From: Nocardioides sp. T2.26MG-1
GTDB lineage: Bacteria > Actinomycetota > Actinomycetes > Propionibacteriales > Nocardioidaceae
DNA length: 64,000 nucleotides
NCBI RefSeq assembly: GCF_950101795.1
Contig: NZ_CATNLZ010000032.1
Location: 481,928 to 545,927, forward strand
Reading direction: 5' to 3'
Shown: one piece after another, positions 15,836 to 25,235 of the stretch
Layout of the letters: the number at the start of each line of letters is the position of its first letter
Numbering within the stretch: the stretch's first letter is position 1
Made by a program: the position numbers and the translations under genes
Notes under the pieces: model-generated
What the model saw: only the letters and a program-made list of their open reading frames with translations
Databases searched by the model: none
What the model was told of the DNA's origin: nothing

Positions 15836-16509
15836 CCCGGCGAGCTGGCCGCGAGCGGCGGTCCGTCGAAGGTCTCCCACGTCGCCAGCTCCTCCACCGA
15901 CCGCCGGCGCAGGCGGGTGACCTCGCGGACCGGCTTGCCCAGCGGCACGACCGCGGCGAGCGCGAACCGGTCGGGGACGTGCAGCAGCTCGCGTACCGCG
16001 GGCTCCTCCGCAACGGCCATGGTGGTGATCGTGCCGCCGTAGCCCTCGTTGCGGGCGGCGAGCAGGAGGTTCCACACCAGCGGGTAGACCGACGCACCGG
16101 CGACGAGCCCGATCCGGTCCAGGTCCTGGTCGGTGGCGGCCACGAGCCCGAGGTCGACCCAGACCACCAGCACGACCGCCGCGGTGAGCAGCGGCCTGGT
16201 GAACGGCTCGGGCACCGCGGTCGCCGCGATCTCCTCGGCCGAGGGTGACGGCGGCTCGAGCGGGTTCCACGGGCTCTGCCCGGCCTTGGCCTGCGCGACG
16301 TAACGGCGGACGGCGGGCTCGTTGAGCGCGGCCAGCCGGCGCCGGGTGCCCTGGTCGCGGACCACGACGATCCGGGTCCCCTGCCGGTTGCCGCCGCTCG
16401 GAGCGAACCGGGCGTGGTCGAGGATCCGGTGCAGGACGTCCTCGGGCAGCGGGGCGTCGGTGAACTCCCGGACGGCGGGGGTGGTCCGCATGACGTCGTA
16501 CAGGTCCAT
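15814..16509 (-). CDS. Nitroreductase-family flavoprotein
   Basis: The 231-residue protein has the nitroreductase FMN-binding start (MRTTPAVREFTDAPLPEDVLHRIL, then ARFAPSGGNRQGTRIVVV) and the later NEGYGGTITTMAVAEEPAV loop. It should use FMN and NAD(P)H to reduce nitro or other electrophilic compounds. Substrate is unknown. The ATG at 16509 is preceded by CAGGCT, a -10-like hexamer 6 nt away. It is divergent from the DUF4267 gene. Confidence 0.85.
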   Translation of the reverse strand: MDLYDVMRTTPAVREFTDAPLPEDVLHRILDHARFAPSGGNRQGTRIVVVRDQGTRRRLAALNEPAVRRYVAQAKAGQSPWNPLEPPSPSAEEIAATAVPEPFTRPLLTAAVVLVVWVDLGLVAATDQDLDRIGLVAGASVYPLVWNLLLAARNEGYGGTITTMAVAEEPAVRELLHVPDRFALAAVVPLGKPVREVTRLRRRSVEELATWETFDGPPLAASSPGQDSSVR

Positions 16510-16562
16510 ACGTCGAGCCTGTCACGCGAACCGGTCGCCGGGCGACCGATAGCGTGCGGCCC

Positions 16563-16919
16563 ATGAACCCTGTGATCGGACTGTCCCTCGGCCGGGTCGC
16601 GGTCGGCTCGGTGGCGCTCGCCAACCCCGACCTCGCGGCGAAGCTGTTCCAGCTCGACCCGGCGACCAACCCCCAGCTGCCGTACCTCACCCGCCTGTTC
16701 GGGTCCCGCGAGATCGCGCTCGGGCTGATCACGCTCCTGGCGCGCGACAAGACCCGCCGCAACGTCGTCCTCGCCGGCATCCTGGTCGACGCCGCCGACG
16801 CGGCCACCGGCTACCTCGCCATGCAGGAGGGCACGGTCTCCAAGAAGACCGCCTTCACGCTGATCGGGCCCGCGGTCGGTGCGATCGGCTCTGGCGTCTC
16901 CAGCCTGTTCCGCCGCTGA
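16563..16919 (+). CDS. DUF4267-like small membrane protein
   Basis: The 118-residue protein contains three to four hydrophobic segments. FGSREIALGLITLLARDKTRRNVVLAGILVDAADAATGYLA is the conserved core of DUF4267-type proteins. ATG 16563 is chosen over GTG 16554, because the GTG lies within the TAGCGT -10 element (16550-16555). Function unknown. Confidence 0.7.
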   Translation: MNPVIGLSLGRVAVGSVALANPDLAAKLFQLDPATNPQLPYLTRLFGSREIALGLITLLARDKTRRNVVLAGILVDAADAATGYLAMQEGTVSKKTAFTLIGPAVGAIGSGVSSLFRR

Positions 16920-16929
16920 CGCGAGCGGG

Positions 16930-17694
16930 TCAGCCCAGCAGGAACGCCACGAGCGCGGCGACGCCGACGCAGACGATCACGACGCGCAGCGCGGTGGGCG
17001 GGAGCCGCCGGCCCACCGTGGCGCCGAGCTGGCCGCCGATGACCGAGCCGACGCCGATCAGGAGCACGACCCACCAGTCGACGTCGGCGACGACGGAGAA
17101 GATCAGGCCGGCGACGGCGTTCACGACCGCGGCGAGGATGTTCTTGACCGCGTTGAGCCGCTGCAGCGACTCGTCGATGCCGGTGCCGAGCACCGCCATC
17201 AGCAGCACGCCCTGTGCGGCACCGAAGTAGCCGCCGTACACACCGGTCAGCAGCACCCCCGGCCAGACCCACCAGGTGCCGTGGTGGGGCAGCCCGCCCG
17301 CGGCGTCGTGGCGCCTCGCGACCCAGGCCGAGATGCGGGGCTGGAAGACCACCAGCACCAGGCCCAGCAGGATCAGCACCGGCACGATCGCGGCGAACGC
17401 GTCGTCGGGCAGCCGCAGGAGCAGCACCGCCCCGCCGACGCCGCCGATGAGTGACCCGACGGAGAGACGCAGCACCCGCGAGCGCTGCCCGGCGAGCTCG
17501 CGCCGGTAGCCCACGGCGCCCGACACCGACCCGGGCACCAGGCCGATGGTGTTGGACACGTTCGCGGTGACCGGAGGCACGCCGAACGCCAGCAGGGTCG
17601 GGAACGTGATCAGCGTTCCCGACCCCACCACGGTGTTGATGGTGCCGGCCGCGACCCCGGCGAGCAGGATCGCGACGACCTCGTACGCCGTCAC
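16930..17694 (-). CDS. TSUP-family (TauE/SafE-like) transporter
   Basis: The 254-residue protein has about eight membrane spans. The duplicated TauE/SafE signature is seen as AGTINTVVGSGTLITFPTLLAFGVPP near residue 17 and TGVYGGYFGAAQGVLLMAVLG in the second half. Members move sulfite, sulfonates or related organic anions. The ATG overlaps the stop of the upstream SPFH gene by 4 bp, so it is probably co-transcribed with NfeD/SPFH, although no functional link is known. Confidence 0.85.
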   Translation of the reverse strand: MTAYEVVAILLAGVAAGTINTVVGSGTLITFPTLLAFGVPPVTANVSNTIGLVPGSVSGAVGYRRELAGQRSRVLRLSVGSLIGGVGGAVLLLRLPDDAFAAIVPVLILLGLVLVVFQPRISAWVARRHDAAGGLPHHGTWWVWPGVLLTGVYGGYFGAAQGVLLMAVLGTGIDESLQRLNAVKNILAAVVNAVAGLIFSVVADVDWWVVLLIGVGSVIGGQLGATVGRRLPPTALRVVIVCVGVAALVAFLLG

Positions 17695-18827
17695 TGGGCG
17701 GGCGGCACCTCACCCGGGTCGACCGACGGGTCGGTCGTCGCGGGCGGCTCCGCGGCCTGCCGTCCGCGGCCGGGGTTGGCCGCGCTCTCGGCCTCGGCGA
17801 TCGCGGCCTCGACGGCGGCGTTCGTCTCCTTGAGCAGCTCGTCGGAGGAGCGGGGCACCAGCGCCTCGCTCGAGCCCATGTCCACCCGCTTCCGTGGGCC
17901 GGCGACGTCCTGCGGGATGCCCTGGAGGCTGGTCATCGTCGAGCCGAGCCCCTCGAGGGCCTTGCCGATCTCGCTGGGCACGATCCAGACCTTGTTGGCG
18001 TCGCCCTCGGCGATCTTCGGCAGCATCTGGAGGTACTGGTAGGCGAGCAGGGACTGGTCGGGCTGGCCGTCGTGGATCGCCTGGAACACCGTCTGGATCG
18101 CCTGTCCCTCGCCCTGGGCGCGCAGGATCGAGGCCTCGCGGTCGGCCTGAGCCCGCAGGATCTGCGACTCCCGGGCACCCTCGGCGGTCAGGATCGCGGA
18201 CTGCTTCTGGCCCTCCGCGGTCAGGATCGCCGACTGGCGCTGGCCCTCGGCGGTCAGGATCGCGGCGCGCTTGTCGCGGTCGGCGCGCATCTGCTTCTCC
18301 ATCGAGTCCTTGATCGACGGCGGCGGGTCGATGCCCTTGAGCTCGACCCGGTTGACCCGGATCCCCCACTTGCCGGTCGCCTCGTCGAGGACACCGCGCA
18401 GACGGGTGTTGATCTCGTCGCGGCTCGTGAGCGTCTCCTCGAGGTCCATGCCGCCGACGATGTTGCGGAGCGTGGTCATCGTCAGCTGCTCGACCGCGGT
18501 GATGTAGTTGGCGATCTCGTAGGTCGCCGCGACCGGGTCGGTGACCTGGAAGTAGATGACGGTGTCGATCGAGACCACGAGGTTGTCCTCGGTGATCACC
18601 GGCTGCGGCGGGAAGCTCACGACCTGCTCGCGCAGGTCGATGAGGTAGCGCACCTTGTCGATGAACGGCACGACGATGTTGAGGCCGGCCGGCAGCGTCT
18701 CCTTGTACTTGCCGAACCGTTCGACGACTCCGGCGCGGGCCTGCGGGATGATCCGAACGGTCTTGGCCAACAAGACGATCACGAACAGCAGCAGGATCGC
18801 CAGCAGGATCAGCAACACGGGTGCCAC
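17691..18827 (-). CDS. SPFH/Band-7 membrane protein (QmcA/stomatin-like)
   Basis: The 378-residue protein has an N-terminal membrane anchor (LLILLAILLLFVIVLLAKTV), an SPFH domain (VVERFGKYKETLPAGLNIVVPFIDKV to RVELKGIDPPPSI), then a coiled-coil. A heptad-like repeat lies at about residues 205-250 (AILTAEGQRQS, AILTAEGQKQS, AILTAEGAREA-like units). The tail is Pro/Ala/Glu-rich. These proteins form oligomeric membrane microdomain scaffolds. The neighbouring NfeD gene, 13 bp upstream, encodes the standard partner of this family. Confidence 0.9.
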   Translation of the reverse strand: MAPVLLILLAILLLFVIVLLAKTVRIIPQARAGVVERFGKYKETLPAGLNIVVPFIDKVRYLIDLREQVVSFPPQPVITEDNLVVSIDTVIYFQVTDPVAATYEIANYITAVEQLTMTTLRNIVGGMDLEETLTSRDEINTRLRGVLDEATGKWGIRVNRVELKGIDPPPSIKDSMEKQMRADRDKRAAILTAEGQRQSAILTAEGQKQSAILTAEGARESQILRAQADREASILRAQGEGQAIQTVFQAIHDGQPDQSLLAYQYLQMLPKIAEGDANKVWIVPSEIGKALEGLGSTMTSLQGIPQDVAGPRKRVDMGSSEALVPRSSDELLKETNAAVEAAIAEAESAANPGRGRQAAEPPATTDPSVDPGEVPPAQ

Positions 18828-18840
18828 ATCTATCTCCTTC

Positions 18841-19302
18841 TCACTCGCCGAGCTCGGGGACGGGATGGACGTACGCCGTGGCGCCTCGGATCTCGAAGAC
18901 CTCCACGGTGGCCCCGGGCTCGATCACGACGTGCTCGTCGTAGGGCGCGGCCGACCAGGTCTCCCCCGCGAGCCTGATCTGACCGATGCTGAGGCCGGTG
19001 ATGCGCTCGGTGACCACGGCGCGCTGGCCGATGAGCTTCGTGGTGCCCAGGCGCAGCTCGGGTCCCTGGTGGAGATGGGCGACCAGCGATGGTCGGACCA
19101 GGGCCAGCATCCCGACGGCGGTGATGCCGGCGACGATCACCTGGACCGGGACCCCGGCGCCGATCGCGGCGGTGACAGCGCCCGCGAGCGCACCCCCGGC
19201 CAGCATCATCAGGACCAGGTCGAGGCTCATCAGCTCGGCCATGCCGAGCACGGCGGCGATGCCCAGCCATATCGCCCAGGCGTGCTCGCTCAGCCAATCC
19301 AT
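18841..19302 (-). CDS. NfeD-family membrane protein
   Basis: The 153-residue protein has three to four N-terminal membrane helices and a C-terminal OB-fold domain (GQRAVVTERITGLSIGQIRLAGETWSA and GATVEVFEIRGATAYVHPV), matching short NfeD1b proteins that pair with SPFH proteins. TAGGGT ends 6 nt before the ATG, suggesting leaderless transcription of this two- or three-gene operon. Confidence 0.9.
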   Translation of the reverse strand: MDWLSEHAWAIWLGIAAVLGMAELMSLDLVLMMLAGGALAGAVTAAIGAGVPVQVIVAGITAVGMLALVRPSLVAHLHQGPELRLGTTKLIGQRAVVTERITGLSIGQIRLAGETWSAAPYDEHVVIEPGATVEVFEIRGATAYVHPVPELGE

Positions 19303-19336
19303 GCATCGACCCTATCCCTGCCGGGGGACGGGGGTG

Positions 19337-20131
<795 letters not shown>

Positions 20132-20185
20132 ACCCAGCACCCTATCGACCGCCGTCACGGCTCCCGCGGCGTATCCTCACCCGCC

Positions 20186-20920
20186 GTGACCACCCTGCTG
20201 CCGGCCTCCGCGCGTCTCGCGTGGTGGGGTACGGCGTGGCTCGCCGGGCACGTGGTCACCGACCTGCTCGTGGACGCGGTCCTCGCCGGCGACGCCACCC
20301 ACGCGGTCGCCGGCCTGCCCGGGGTGGACGGCACCGAGACCCTGGTCGGCGCGCTGGCGCGGCTGCGGGCGATGGGCGCCACGGGCGTGGGTGCGGCGTT
20401 CCCCGCCGAGGGCGACCCGGTCGGTCTGGGCGGCCCCCCGGTGTTCAACGCCGACGCGCTCGAGGCCGGAGAGGCAGTGGTCGTCGGCGGCGTAGAGCTC
20501 GGCCTGGTGCCACATCGCACCGGGGCGGCGACCGTGTGGACCGCGTACCGCGCGCAGCGCCGCCAGCTGCCCGACGTCGGCGAGGCCGACCGCGGGCTGC
20601 GCGCCGCGCTGCTGGGGTCGGCGGAGGCACTGGCGCGTCTCGACGTGGCCCGGTGGCGCCCCGAGGTCGCGGACCAGCTGCTGAACCTGCGGCACCGCCC
20701 GGCCCTGTCCGCTCCCGACGGCGTTCCCGCGCGCTGCGTCGACCTCGCCGGCCGCGGGCTGCAGGCGACCGAGATCGTCGCCCTCGCCCTCGAGGACGAG
20801 GGTGCCGCGATCACGGCGTACGAGATCGAGGAGCGGCGGGCGGCGCTGGTTCCGCTGGACCGAGCCGGCCGGCGCGCGCTGGTGGCCGCCTGCTCGCCCG
20901 AGGCGTGGCCGCCGGCCTGA
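20186..20920 (+). CDS. Conserved actinobacterial protein of unknown function
   Basis: The 244-residue soluble protein is Ala/Leu-rich. It has no signal peptide or membrane span and no motif that I recognise (notable segments LPASARLAWWGTAWLAGHV, GLPGVDGTETLVGALARLRAMGA and LNLRHRPALSAPDGVPARC). A GTG start is preceded by TATCCT about 9 nt upstream. It diverges from the ABC ATPase and lies 33 bp upstream of serB on the same strand. Codon use is like that of its neighbours. Confidence 0.7.
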   Translation: MTTLLPASARLAWWGTAWLAGHVVTDLLVDAVLAGDATHAVAGLPGVDGTETLVGALARLRAMGATGVGAAFPAEGDPVGLGGPPVFNADALEAGEAVVVGGVELGLVPHRTGAATVWTAYRAQRRQLPDVGEADRGLRAALLGSAEALARLDVARWRPEVADQLLNLRHRPALSAPDGVPARCVDLAGRGLQATEIVALALEDEGAAITAYEIEERRAALVPLDRAGRRALVAACSPEAWPPA

Positions 20921-20953
20921 TTCGGAGCCGGCGCGATAGCCTCGACCACTGAG

Positions 20954-22180
20954 ATGACTGACGTTCACGCCGGGCGCAAGCCGGAGACCCTGCTCATCAC
21001 GCTGACCGGCAAGGACCGCCCGGGCGTGACCTCGTCAGTGTTCGGCACCCTCTCCGGCGCCGGGGTCGAGGTCCTCGACATCGAGCAGATCGTGCTGCGT
21101 GGCCGGCTGATCTTGGGCGTGCTGGTCACCGCCCCCCACCAGGTGCGCCGCGTGACCGAGGCGGTCGAGGAGACCGCGTCGGCCCTGGGCATGAGCGTCG
21201 ACATCGAGCGCGGCGTGGGCGACAACAAGGCTCGCCGCGGCGGACGCTCGCACGTGACGATCCTCGGCTCCCCGCTCCGTGCAGCCGCCATGGGGGCCGT
21301 CGCCGGTCGGATCGCCGACCTGGGCGCCAACATCGACCGCATCGAGCGGATGGCCCGCTACCCGGTCACCGCCATCGACCTGCACGTCTCCGGTGTCGAG
21401 ACGGCGGCCCTGCGCACGGCGCTCGCCGCCGAGGCGGTGCGCCAGGGCGTCGACATCGCCGTCCAGCCCGCCACGCTGCTCCGCCGCGGCTCGCGGCTGA
21501 TCGTCATGGATGTCGACTCGACCCTGATCCAGGGCGAGGTGATCGAGATGCTCGCCGCGCACGCCGGCTGCGAGGCGGAGGTCGCCGCCGTGACGGAGTC
21601 CGCGATGCGTGGTGAGATCGACTTCGAGGAGTCCCTGCGCTCCCGGGTCGCCCTGCTCGAGGGCGTGCCTGCGAGCGCGCTCGACGAGGTGTACGACGCG
21701 ATCCTGCTGGCGCCCGGCGCGCGGACGATGGTGCGCACCCTGCGGCGTCTGGGCTACCACTTCGCGATCGTCTCCGGCGGCTTCAGCCAGATCACCGACC
21801 GGCTCGCCGCCGACCTCGAGATCGACTACGCCCGGGCCAACGAGCTCGAGATCGTCGACGGCCGGCTGACCGGGCGCATCGTCGGCCCGGTCGTCGACAG
21901 AGCGGGCAAGGCCGCCGCCCTTCGCGAGTTCGCCGCGGCTGCCGGGGTGGCCGGGGCCGCGGTCATCGCGATCGGGGACGGCGCCAACGACCTCGACATG
22001 CTCAACGCCGCCGGGCTCGGCATCGCCTACAACGCCAAGCCCCTGGTCCGCGACGCCGCCGACACCGCCGTCAACGTGCCCTACCTCGACGCGATCCTCT
22101 ACCTGCTGGGCATCTCACGCGAGGAGATCGAGGCGGCGGACGCCGAGGCCGGCTTCGTCACCCCGTCTCCCCCGGTCTGA
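20954..22180 (+). CDS. serB: Phosphoserine phosphatase with N-terminal ACT domains
   Basis: The 408-residue protein has two ACT-like regions (about residues 10-95 and 100-175, e.g. LITLTGKDRPGVTSSVFGTL) and a HAD phosphatase domain. The nucleophile motif is MDVDSTL (Asp186, Asp188), followed by SGGFSQI and IGDGANDLDML. It removes phosphate from phosphoserine in the last step of serine synthesis. ACT domains suggest serine feedback. This is the actinobacterial SerB2 arrangement. Confidence 0.94.
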   Translation: MTDVHAGRKPETLLITLTGKDRPGVTSSVFGTLSGAGVEVLDIEQIVLRGRLILGVLVTAPHQVRRVTEAVEETASALGMSVDIERGVGDNKARRGGRSHVTILGSPLRAAAMGAVAGRIADLGANIDRIERMARYPVTAIDLHVSGVETAALRTALAAEAVRQGVDIAVQPATLLRRGSRLIVMDVDSTLIQGEVIEMLAAHAGCEAEVAAVTESAMRGEIDFEESLRSRVALLEGVPASALDEVYDAILLAPGARTMVRTLRRLGYHFAIVSGGFSQITDRLAADLEIDYARANELEIVDGRLTGRIVGPVVDRAGKAAALREFAAAAGVAGAAVIAIGDGANDLDMLNAAGLGIAYNAKPLVRDAADTAVNVPYLDAILYLLGISREEIEAADAEAGFVTPSPPV

Positions 22181-22190
22181 CCGCGGGGCG

Positions 22191-22712
22191 TCAGCCCCGC
22201 CCGACGTGGAAGCCGACCAGTCGCGCCGTGCCCTCGGCCAGGTCGGCCCAGGAACCGTCGTGCTCGAACACCGCGACCGCGCCGGTCGGGTAGCCGGCCA
22301 GCATCTCCTCGGCGAGGTCCGGGTCGCCGTCGCCGTCGTCGAGCAGCTGCGCGAGGACCGCGATCGTGGGGTTGTGCCCGATCACGAGGAGGCGGCGTAC
22401 GTCGTCGCCGACCTCGCGCACCAGGTCCAGCGCGGTGTCCGGCCCGGCGGCGTAGAGACCACGGTCGAGCTCGGGGTCGAGGTCCCAGTCCGCGGCGCCG
22501 GCCACACTCGCCCAGGTCTCGAGCGTGCGCAGCGCCGCCGACACGATCGCGTGGTCGGGCTCGAATCCCTCCGCGGCCAGCCATGATCCGACCGCGGCGG
22601 CGTCGCGGTGCCCTCGATCGGCCAGCGGTCGGTCGAAGTCGGTGGGCCCGTGCTGCTCCGCCTTGGTGTGGCGCAGCAGGGCGATGGCACGGGAGGAGGA
22701 CTCGAACTGCAC
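22191..22712 (-). CDS. SixA-type histidine phosphatase
   Basis: The 173-residue protein has the phosphoglycerate-mutase-like RHG variant ALLRHTKAEQ (catalytic His about residue 13) and the second catalytic His in VIGHNPTI near residue 112. This is the SixA group, which removes phosphate from phosphohistidine or small molecules. A GTG start is used. It converges with serB with a 10-bp gap. Confidence 0.85.
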   Translation of the reverse strand: MQFESSSRAIALLRHTKAEQHGPTDFDRPLADRGHRDAAAVGSWLAAEGFEPDHAIVSAALRTLETWASVAGAADWDLDPELDRGLYAAGPDTALDLVREVGDDVRRLLVIGHNPTIAVLAQLLDDGDGDPDLAEEMLAGYPTGAVAVFEHDGSWADLAEGTARLVGFHVGRG

Positions 22713-22763
22713 GGTCCAACTCTCGCAGCCGGACGACCGGCTGTCATGCCCCGGGGCCGCGTG

Positions 22764-23072
22764 TCAGCCGCGCAGGGCGTCGCGCCGCTCCTGGAGCCGC
22801 TGCTGGGCCGCGGGCAGGTAGGCCAGGCACGGCGCGGTCTCCCCGGGATGCTTCTCGGTGAGGTGGAAGGTCCACCGGTCCATCGCCGCGAGGTAGCCGT
22901 TGTCCTCTCCTGGGCGGTAGGTCGACCAGGCCCGTCCGTCACGGACGACGCACGAGGTGCAGCCGATCTTGTAGAGGAACCGCTGGTCGCCGTCGAGGTC
23001 GATCTTGACCGCCGACAGGGCGCCGGCCTCGCTCGCGGCCTTCCGCTCCCGGGCAGACCGGGTCGCGGTCAC
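22764..23072 (-). CDS. Conserved hypothetical protein downstream of fabI
   Basis: The 102-residue protein has a basic N-terminus (TATRSARERKAASEA), a CTSC pair (KIGCTSCVVRDGRAW) and a third Cys in TAPCLAY. I do not recognise a characterised family. It lies 3 bp after fabI on the same strand, so it is likely co-transcribed with fabG-fabI. The CxxC could hold metal or be redox-active. Confidence 0.65.
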   Translation of the reverse strand: MTATRSARERKAASEAGALSAVKIDLDGDQRFLYKIGCTSCVVRDGRAWSTYRPGEDNGYLAAMDRWTFHLTEKHPGETAPCLAYLPAAQQRLQERRDALRG

Positions 23073-23075
23073 CGG

Positions 23076-23846
23076 TCAGCCGCCCATCGCGTGGAAGCCG
23101 CCGTCGACGTGGACGATCTCCCCCGTGGTGGCGGGGAAGAAGTCCGACAGCAGCGCGCACACGGCCTTGGCAGTGGGCTCCTGGTCGGAGTTGTCCCAGC
23201 CGAGCGGCGCGCGCTCGCCCCACATCTGGTCGAGCGCCTCGTAGCCGGGGATCGCCTTGGCGGCGAGCGTCTTCAGCGGCCCGGCCGACACGAGGTTGAC
23301 CCGGATGCCCTGGCGGCCGAGGTCGCGGGCGAGGTAGCGCGAGCACGACTCCAGCGCCGCCTTCGCCACGCCCATCCAGTCGTAGGCCGGCCACGCGACC
23401 GTCGCGTCGAAGGTCAGCCCGACCACGGAGCCGCCCTCGCCCATCAGCGGGCGGCACGCCTCGGCCAGCGACTTCAGGGAGTAGGCAGAGACCTGCACCG
23501 CCTGCGCCACGTCCGGCCACGGGCCGCTGAGGAACTTGCCGCCGAGCAGCGTCTCGGGGTTGCCGTAGGCGATCGAGTGGACGACGCCGTCGAGGCCGTC
23601 GACGTGCTCACGGACCAGGTCGGGCAGGCGCGCGAGGTGCTCGTCGTCGGTGACGTCGAGCTCGAGCACCGCCGGCTCGACCGGCAGCCGCTTCGCGATC
23701 CGCCGGGTGATGCCGAGGGCGCGGCCGAAGTTGGAGATGAGCACGGTCGCGCCCTGCTCCTGGGCGACCTTCGCGGTCGCGAAGCCGATGGAGGTGTCCA
23801 TCGTCACCCCGGCGACCAGGATCCGCTTACCGTCGAGAATGCCCAT
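23076..23846 (-). CDS. fabI: Enoyl-ACP reductase (FabI/InhA)
   Basis: The 256-residue SDR-type reductase opens MGILDGKRILVAGVTMDTSIGFATAKVAQ, the InhA/FabI NADH-binding loop, and ends VHVDGGFHAMGG. The catalytic region is YDWMGVAKAALES, with the widely spaced Tyr/Lys of FabI enzymes. It performs the last reduction of each fatty-acid elongation cycle. It follows fabG by 3 bp, the same order as mycobacterial mabA-inhA. Confidence 0.93.
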   Translation of the reverse strand: MGILDGKRILVAGVTMDTSIGFATAKVAQEQGATVLISNFGRALGITRRIAKRLPVEPAVLELDVTDDEHLARLPDLVREHVDGLDGVVHSIAYGNPETLLGGKFLSGPWPDVAQAVQVSAYSLKSLAEACRPLMGEGGSVVGLTFDATVAWPAYDWMGVAKAALESCSRYLARDLGRQGIRVNLVSAGPLKTLAAKAIPGYEALDQMWGERAPLGWDNSDQEPTAKAVCALLSDFFPATTGEIVHVDGGFHAMGG

Positions 23847-23849
23847 CGT

Positions 23850-24569
23850 TCAGTGCCCCATTCCGAGTCCACCGTCGACCGGGATGACCGCCCCGGTGAC
23901 GTACGCCGCGCCGTCGCCGGTCAGCCACAGCACCGTATCCGCGATCTCCTGCGGCGTGCCGTAGCGCCCCAGCGGCACCTGCGCCTTGATCGCCGCCTTC
24001 TGGTCGTCGCTGAGCACAGCGGTCATGTCGGTCTCCACGAACCCGGGGGCCACCACGTTGGCGGTGATCGATCTGGAGCCCAGCTCGCGGGCGATCGACC
24101 GCGCCATGCCGACCAGTCCGGCCTTGGAGGCGGCGTAGTTGACCTGGCCTGCGGAGCCGAGCAGGCCGACCACCGAGGAGATGAACACGATCCGGCCACG
24201 GCGCAGCCGCAGCATGCCCTTCGACGCGCGCTTGGCCAGCCGGAAGGACGCGGTGAGGTTGGTGTCGATGACCGACGACCAGTCGTCCTCGCTCATCCGC
24301 AGCAGCAATGTGTCGGCGGTGACGCCGGCGTTGGCGACGAGCACCTCGACCGGTCCGTTCGCCTCCTCGATCTGGGCGAAGGCCGCCTCGACCTGGGCGG
24401 GGTCGGTGATGTCGCAGCGCACGTCCAGCGCACCCTCGGGGGCGCCACCGCTGCGGGTCGTGACCGCCACGCGATCTCCGTTGGCGACGTAGGCCTCGGC
24501 GATCGCGCGCCCGATTCCGCGGTTGCCGCCGGTGACCAGCACCGACCTGGTCTCGTGGGTCTGATTCAC
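23850..24569 (-). CDS. fabG: 3-oxoacyl-ACP reductase (FabG/MabA)
   Basis: The 239-residue SDR has TGGNRGIGRAIA (NADPH loop), NAG (VANAGV), catalytic YAASKAGL and the C-terminal PVDGGLGMGH. It is adjacent to fabI in mabA-inhA order, which identifies it as the fatty-acid-cycle reductase rather than a generic SDR. A perfect TCGGTATACCGA palindrome lies 26-37 bp upstream. Confidence 0.92.
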   Translation of the reverse strand: MNQTHETRSVLVTGGNRGIGRAIAEAYVANGDRVAVTTRSGGAPEGALDVRCDITDPAQVEAAFAQIEEANGPVEVLVANAGVTADTLLLRMSEDDWSSVIDTNLTASFRLAKRASKGMLRLRRGRIVFISSVVGLLGSAGQVNYAASKAGLVGMARSIARELGSRSITANVVAPGFVETDMTAVLSDDQKAAIKAQVPLGRYGTPQEIADTVLWLTGDGAAYVTGAVIPVDGGLGMGH

Positions 24570-24594
24570 GTCAGGTGACGCTAGCGACTACTGA

Positions 24595-24606
24595 TCGGTA
24601 TACCGA
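24595..24606. promoter_or_regulatory. Palindromic operator candidate of the fabG-fabI operon
   Basis: TCGGTATACCGA is a perfect 12-bp palindrome centred about 32 bp upstream of the fabG start, where -35 to -10 elements of a short-leader promoter would lie. The CGGTATACCG form is common in TetR-family operators. No regulator is adjacent. Confidence 0.45.
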
Positions 24607-24629
24607 ACCGGTCTCGCGCCACGCGTCCG

Positions 24630-24842
24630 TCAGTCGTCCTCCAGCCGGAAGCCCACCTTGAGGCCGACCTGGAAGTGCTCGACGACGCCGTCCTTGACCT
24701 GGCCCCGGACCTGGGTGACCTCGAACCAGTCGAGGTGGCGCAGGGTGCGTCCGGCCCGCTCGATGCCGTTGCGGATGGCCTCGTCGATGCCGTCGGGCGA
24801 GGTGCCGACGATCTCGGAGACGCGGTAGGTGCGGTTGGTCAT
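24630..24842 (-). CDS. Dodecin flavin-storage protein
   Basis: This 70-residue protein has the typical dodecin sequence: TYRVSEIVGTSPDGIDEAIRNGIERA, then TLRHLDWFEVTQVRGQV (the flavin-stacking Trp) and FQVGLKVGFRLED. It forms a hollow dodecamer that binds riboflavin, FMN or CoA. A GGAGG site lies 6 nt before the ATG, unlike the leaderless genes nearby. Confidence 0.95.
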   Translation of the reverse strand: MTNRTYRVSEIVGTSPDGIDEAIRNGIERAGRTLRHLDWFEVTQVRGQVKDGVVEHFQVGLKVGFRLEDD

Positions 24843-24874
24843 GGGTGCCTCCAGGGTGCGGACGTGGGAGGCCG

Positions 24875-24892
24875 AGCCTACCGACGTAGGCT
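24875..24892. promoter_or_regulatory. Face-to-face -10 elements of dodecin and DUF3099 genes
   Basis: An 18-bp palindromic site with 7-bp arms, AGCCTAC and GTAGGCT, 4 nt apart. Each arm carries a TAGGCT -10 element, one per strand. The rightward one ends 7 nt before the DUF3099 ATG (leaderless). The leftward one gives dodecin a leader of about 25 nt. The two promoters cannot be occupied together. Confidence 0.55.
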
Positions 24893-24899
24893 GGCAACC

Positions 24900-25235
24900 A
24901 TGGCCCGGGACCTGCGCCGCCGCCGCGAGGAGGCCGTCCGCATCACGACCGCGGCGACCAGCCGCGACGAGGAGATCTCCGCGCGCCAACGGCGTTACGT
25001 GTTCTCGATGGCGATCCGGACCGTCTGCTTCGTCGCCGCGATCGCGGTCGGCCCCGGATGGCCGCGCTGGGTGCTCGTGGCGGCCGCGGTCCTGCTGCCC
25101 TACGTCGCGGTGGTGATGGCCAACGCGACCGCTTCGCGTTCCGACGGGTTGGACCTCCTCGACAACGAGTACGGCGGCAACGAGCTCGGTCCGGCGACCG
25201 AATCCGACGAGGTCACCCGGCCCGACGTGCTTTGA
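24900..25235 (+). CDS. DUF3099 membrane protein
   Basis: The 111-residue protein has a basic N-terminus (MARDLRRRREEAVRITTAATSRDEEISARQRRY, a DUF3099 hallmark), two membrane helices (FSMAIRTVCFVAAIAVGPGW and VLVAAAVLLPYVAVVMAN) and an acidic tail. It is conserved in actinobacteria and its function is unknown. The TTGAGA -35 of the downstream RNA overlaps its stop codon. Confidence 0.85.
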   Translation: MARDLRRRREEAVRITTAATSRDEEISARQRRYVFSMAIRTVCFVAAIAVGPGWPRWVLVAAAVLLPYVAVVMANATASRSDGLDLLDNEYGGNELGPATESDEVTRPDVL

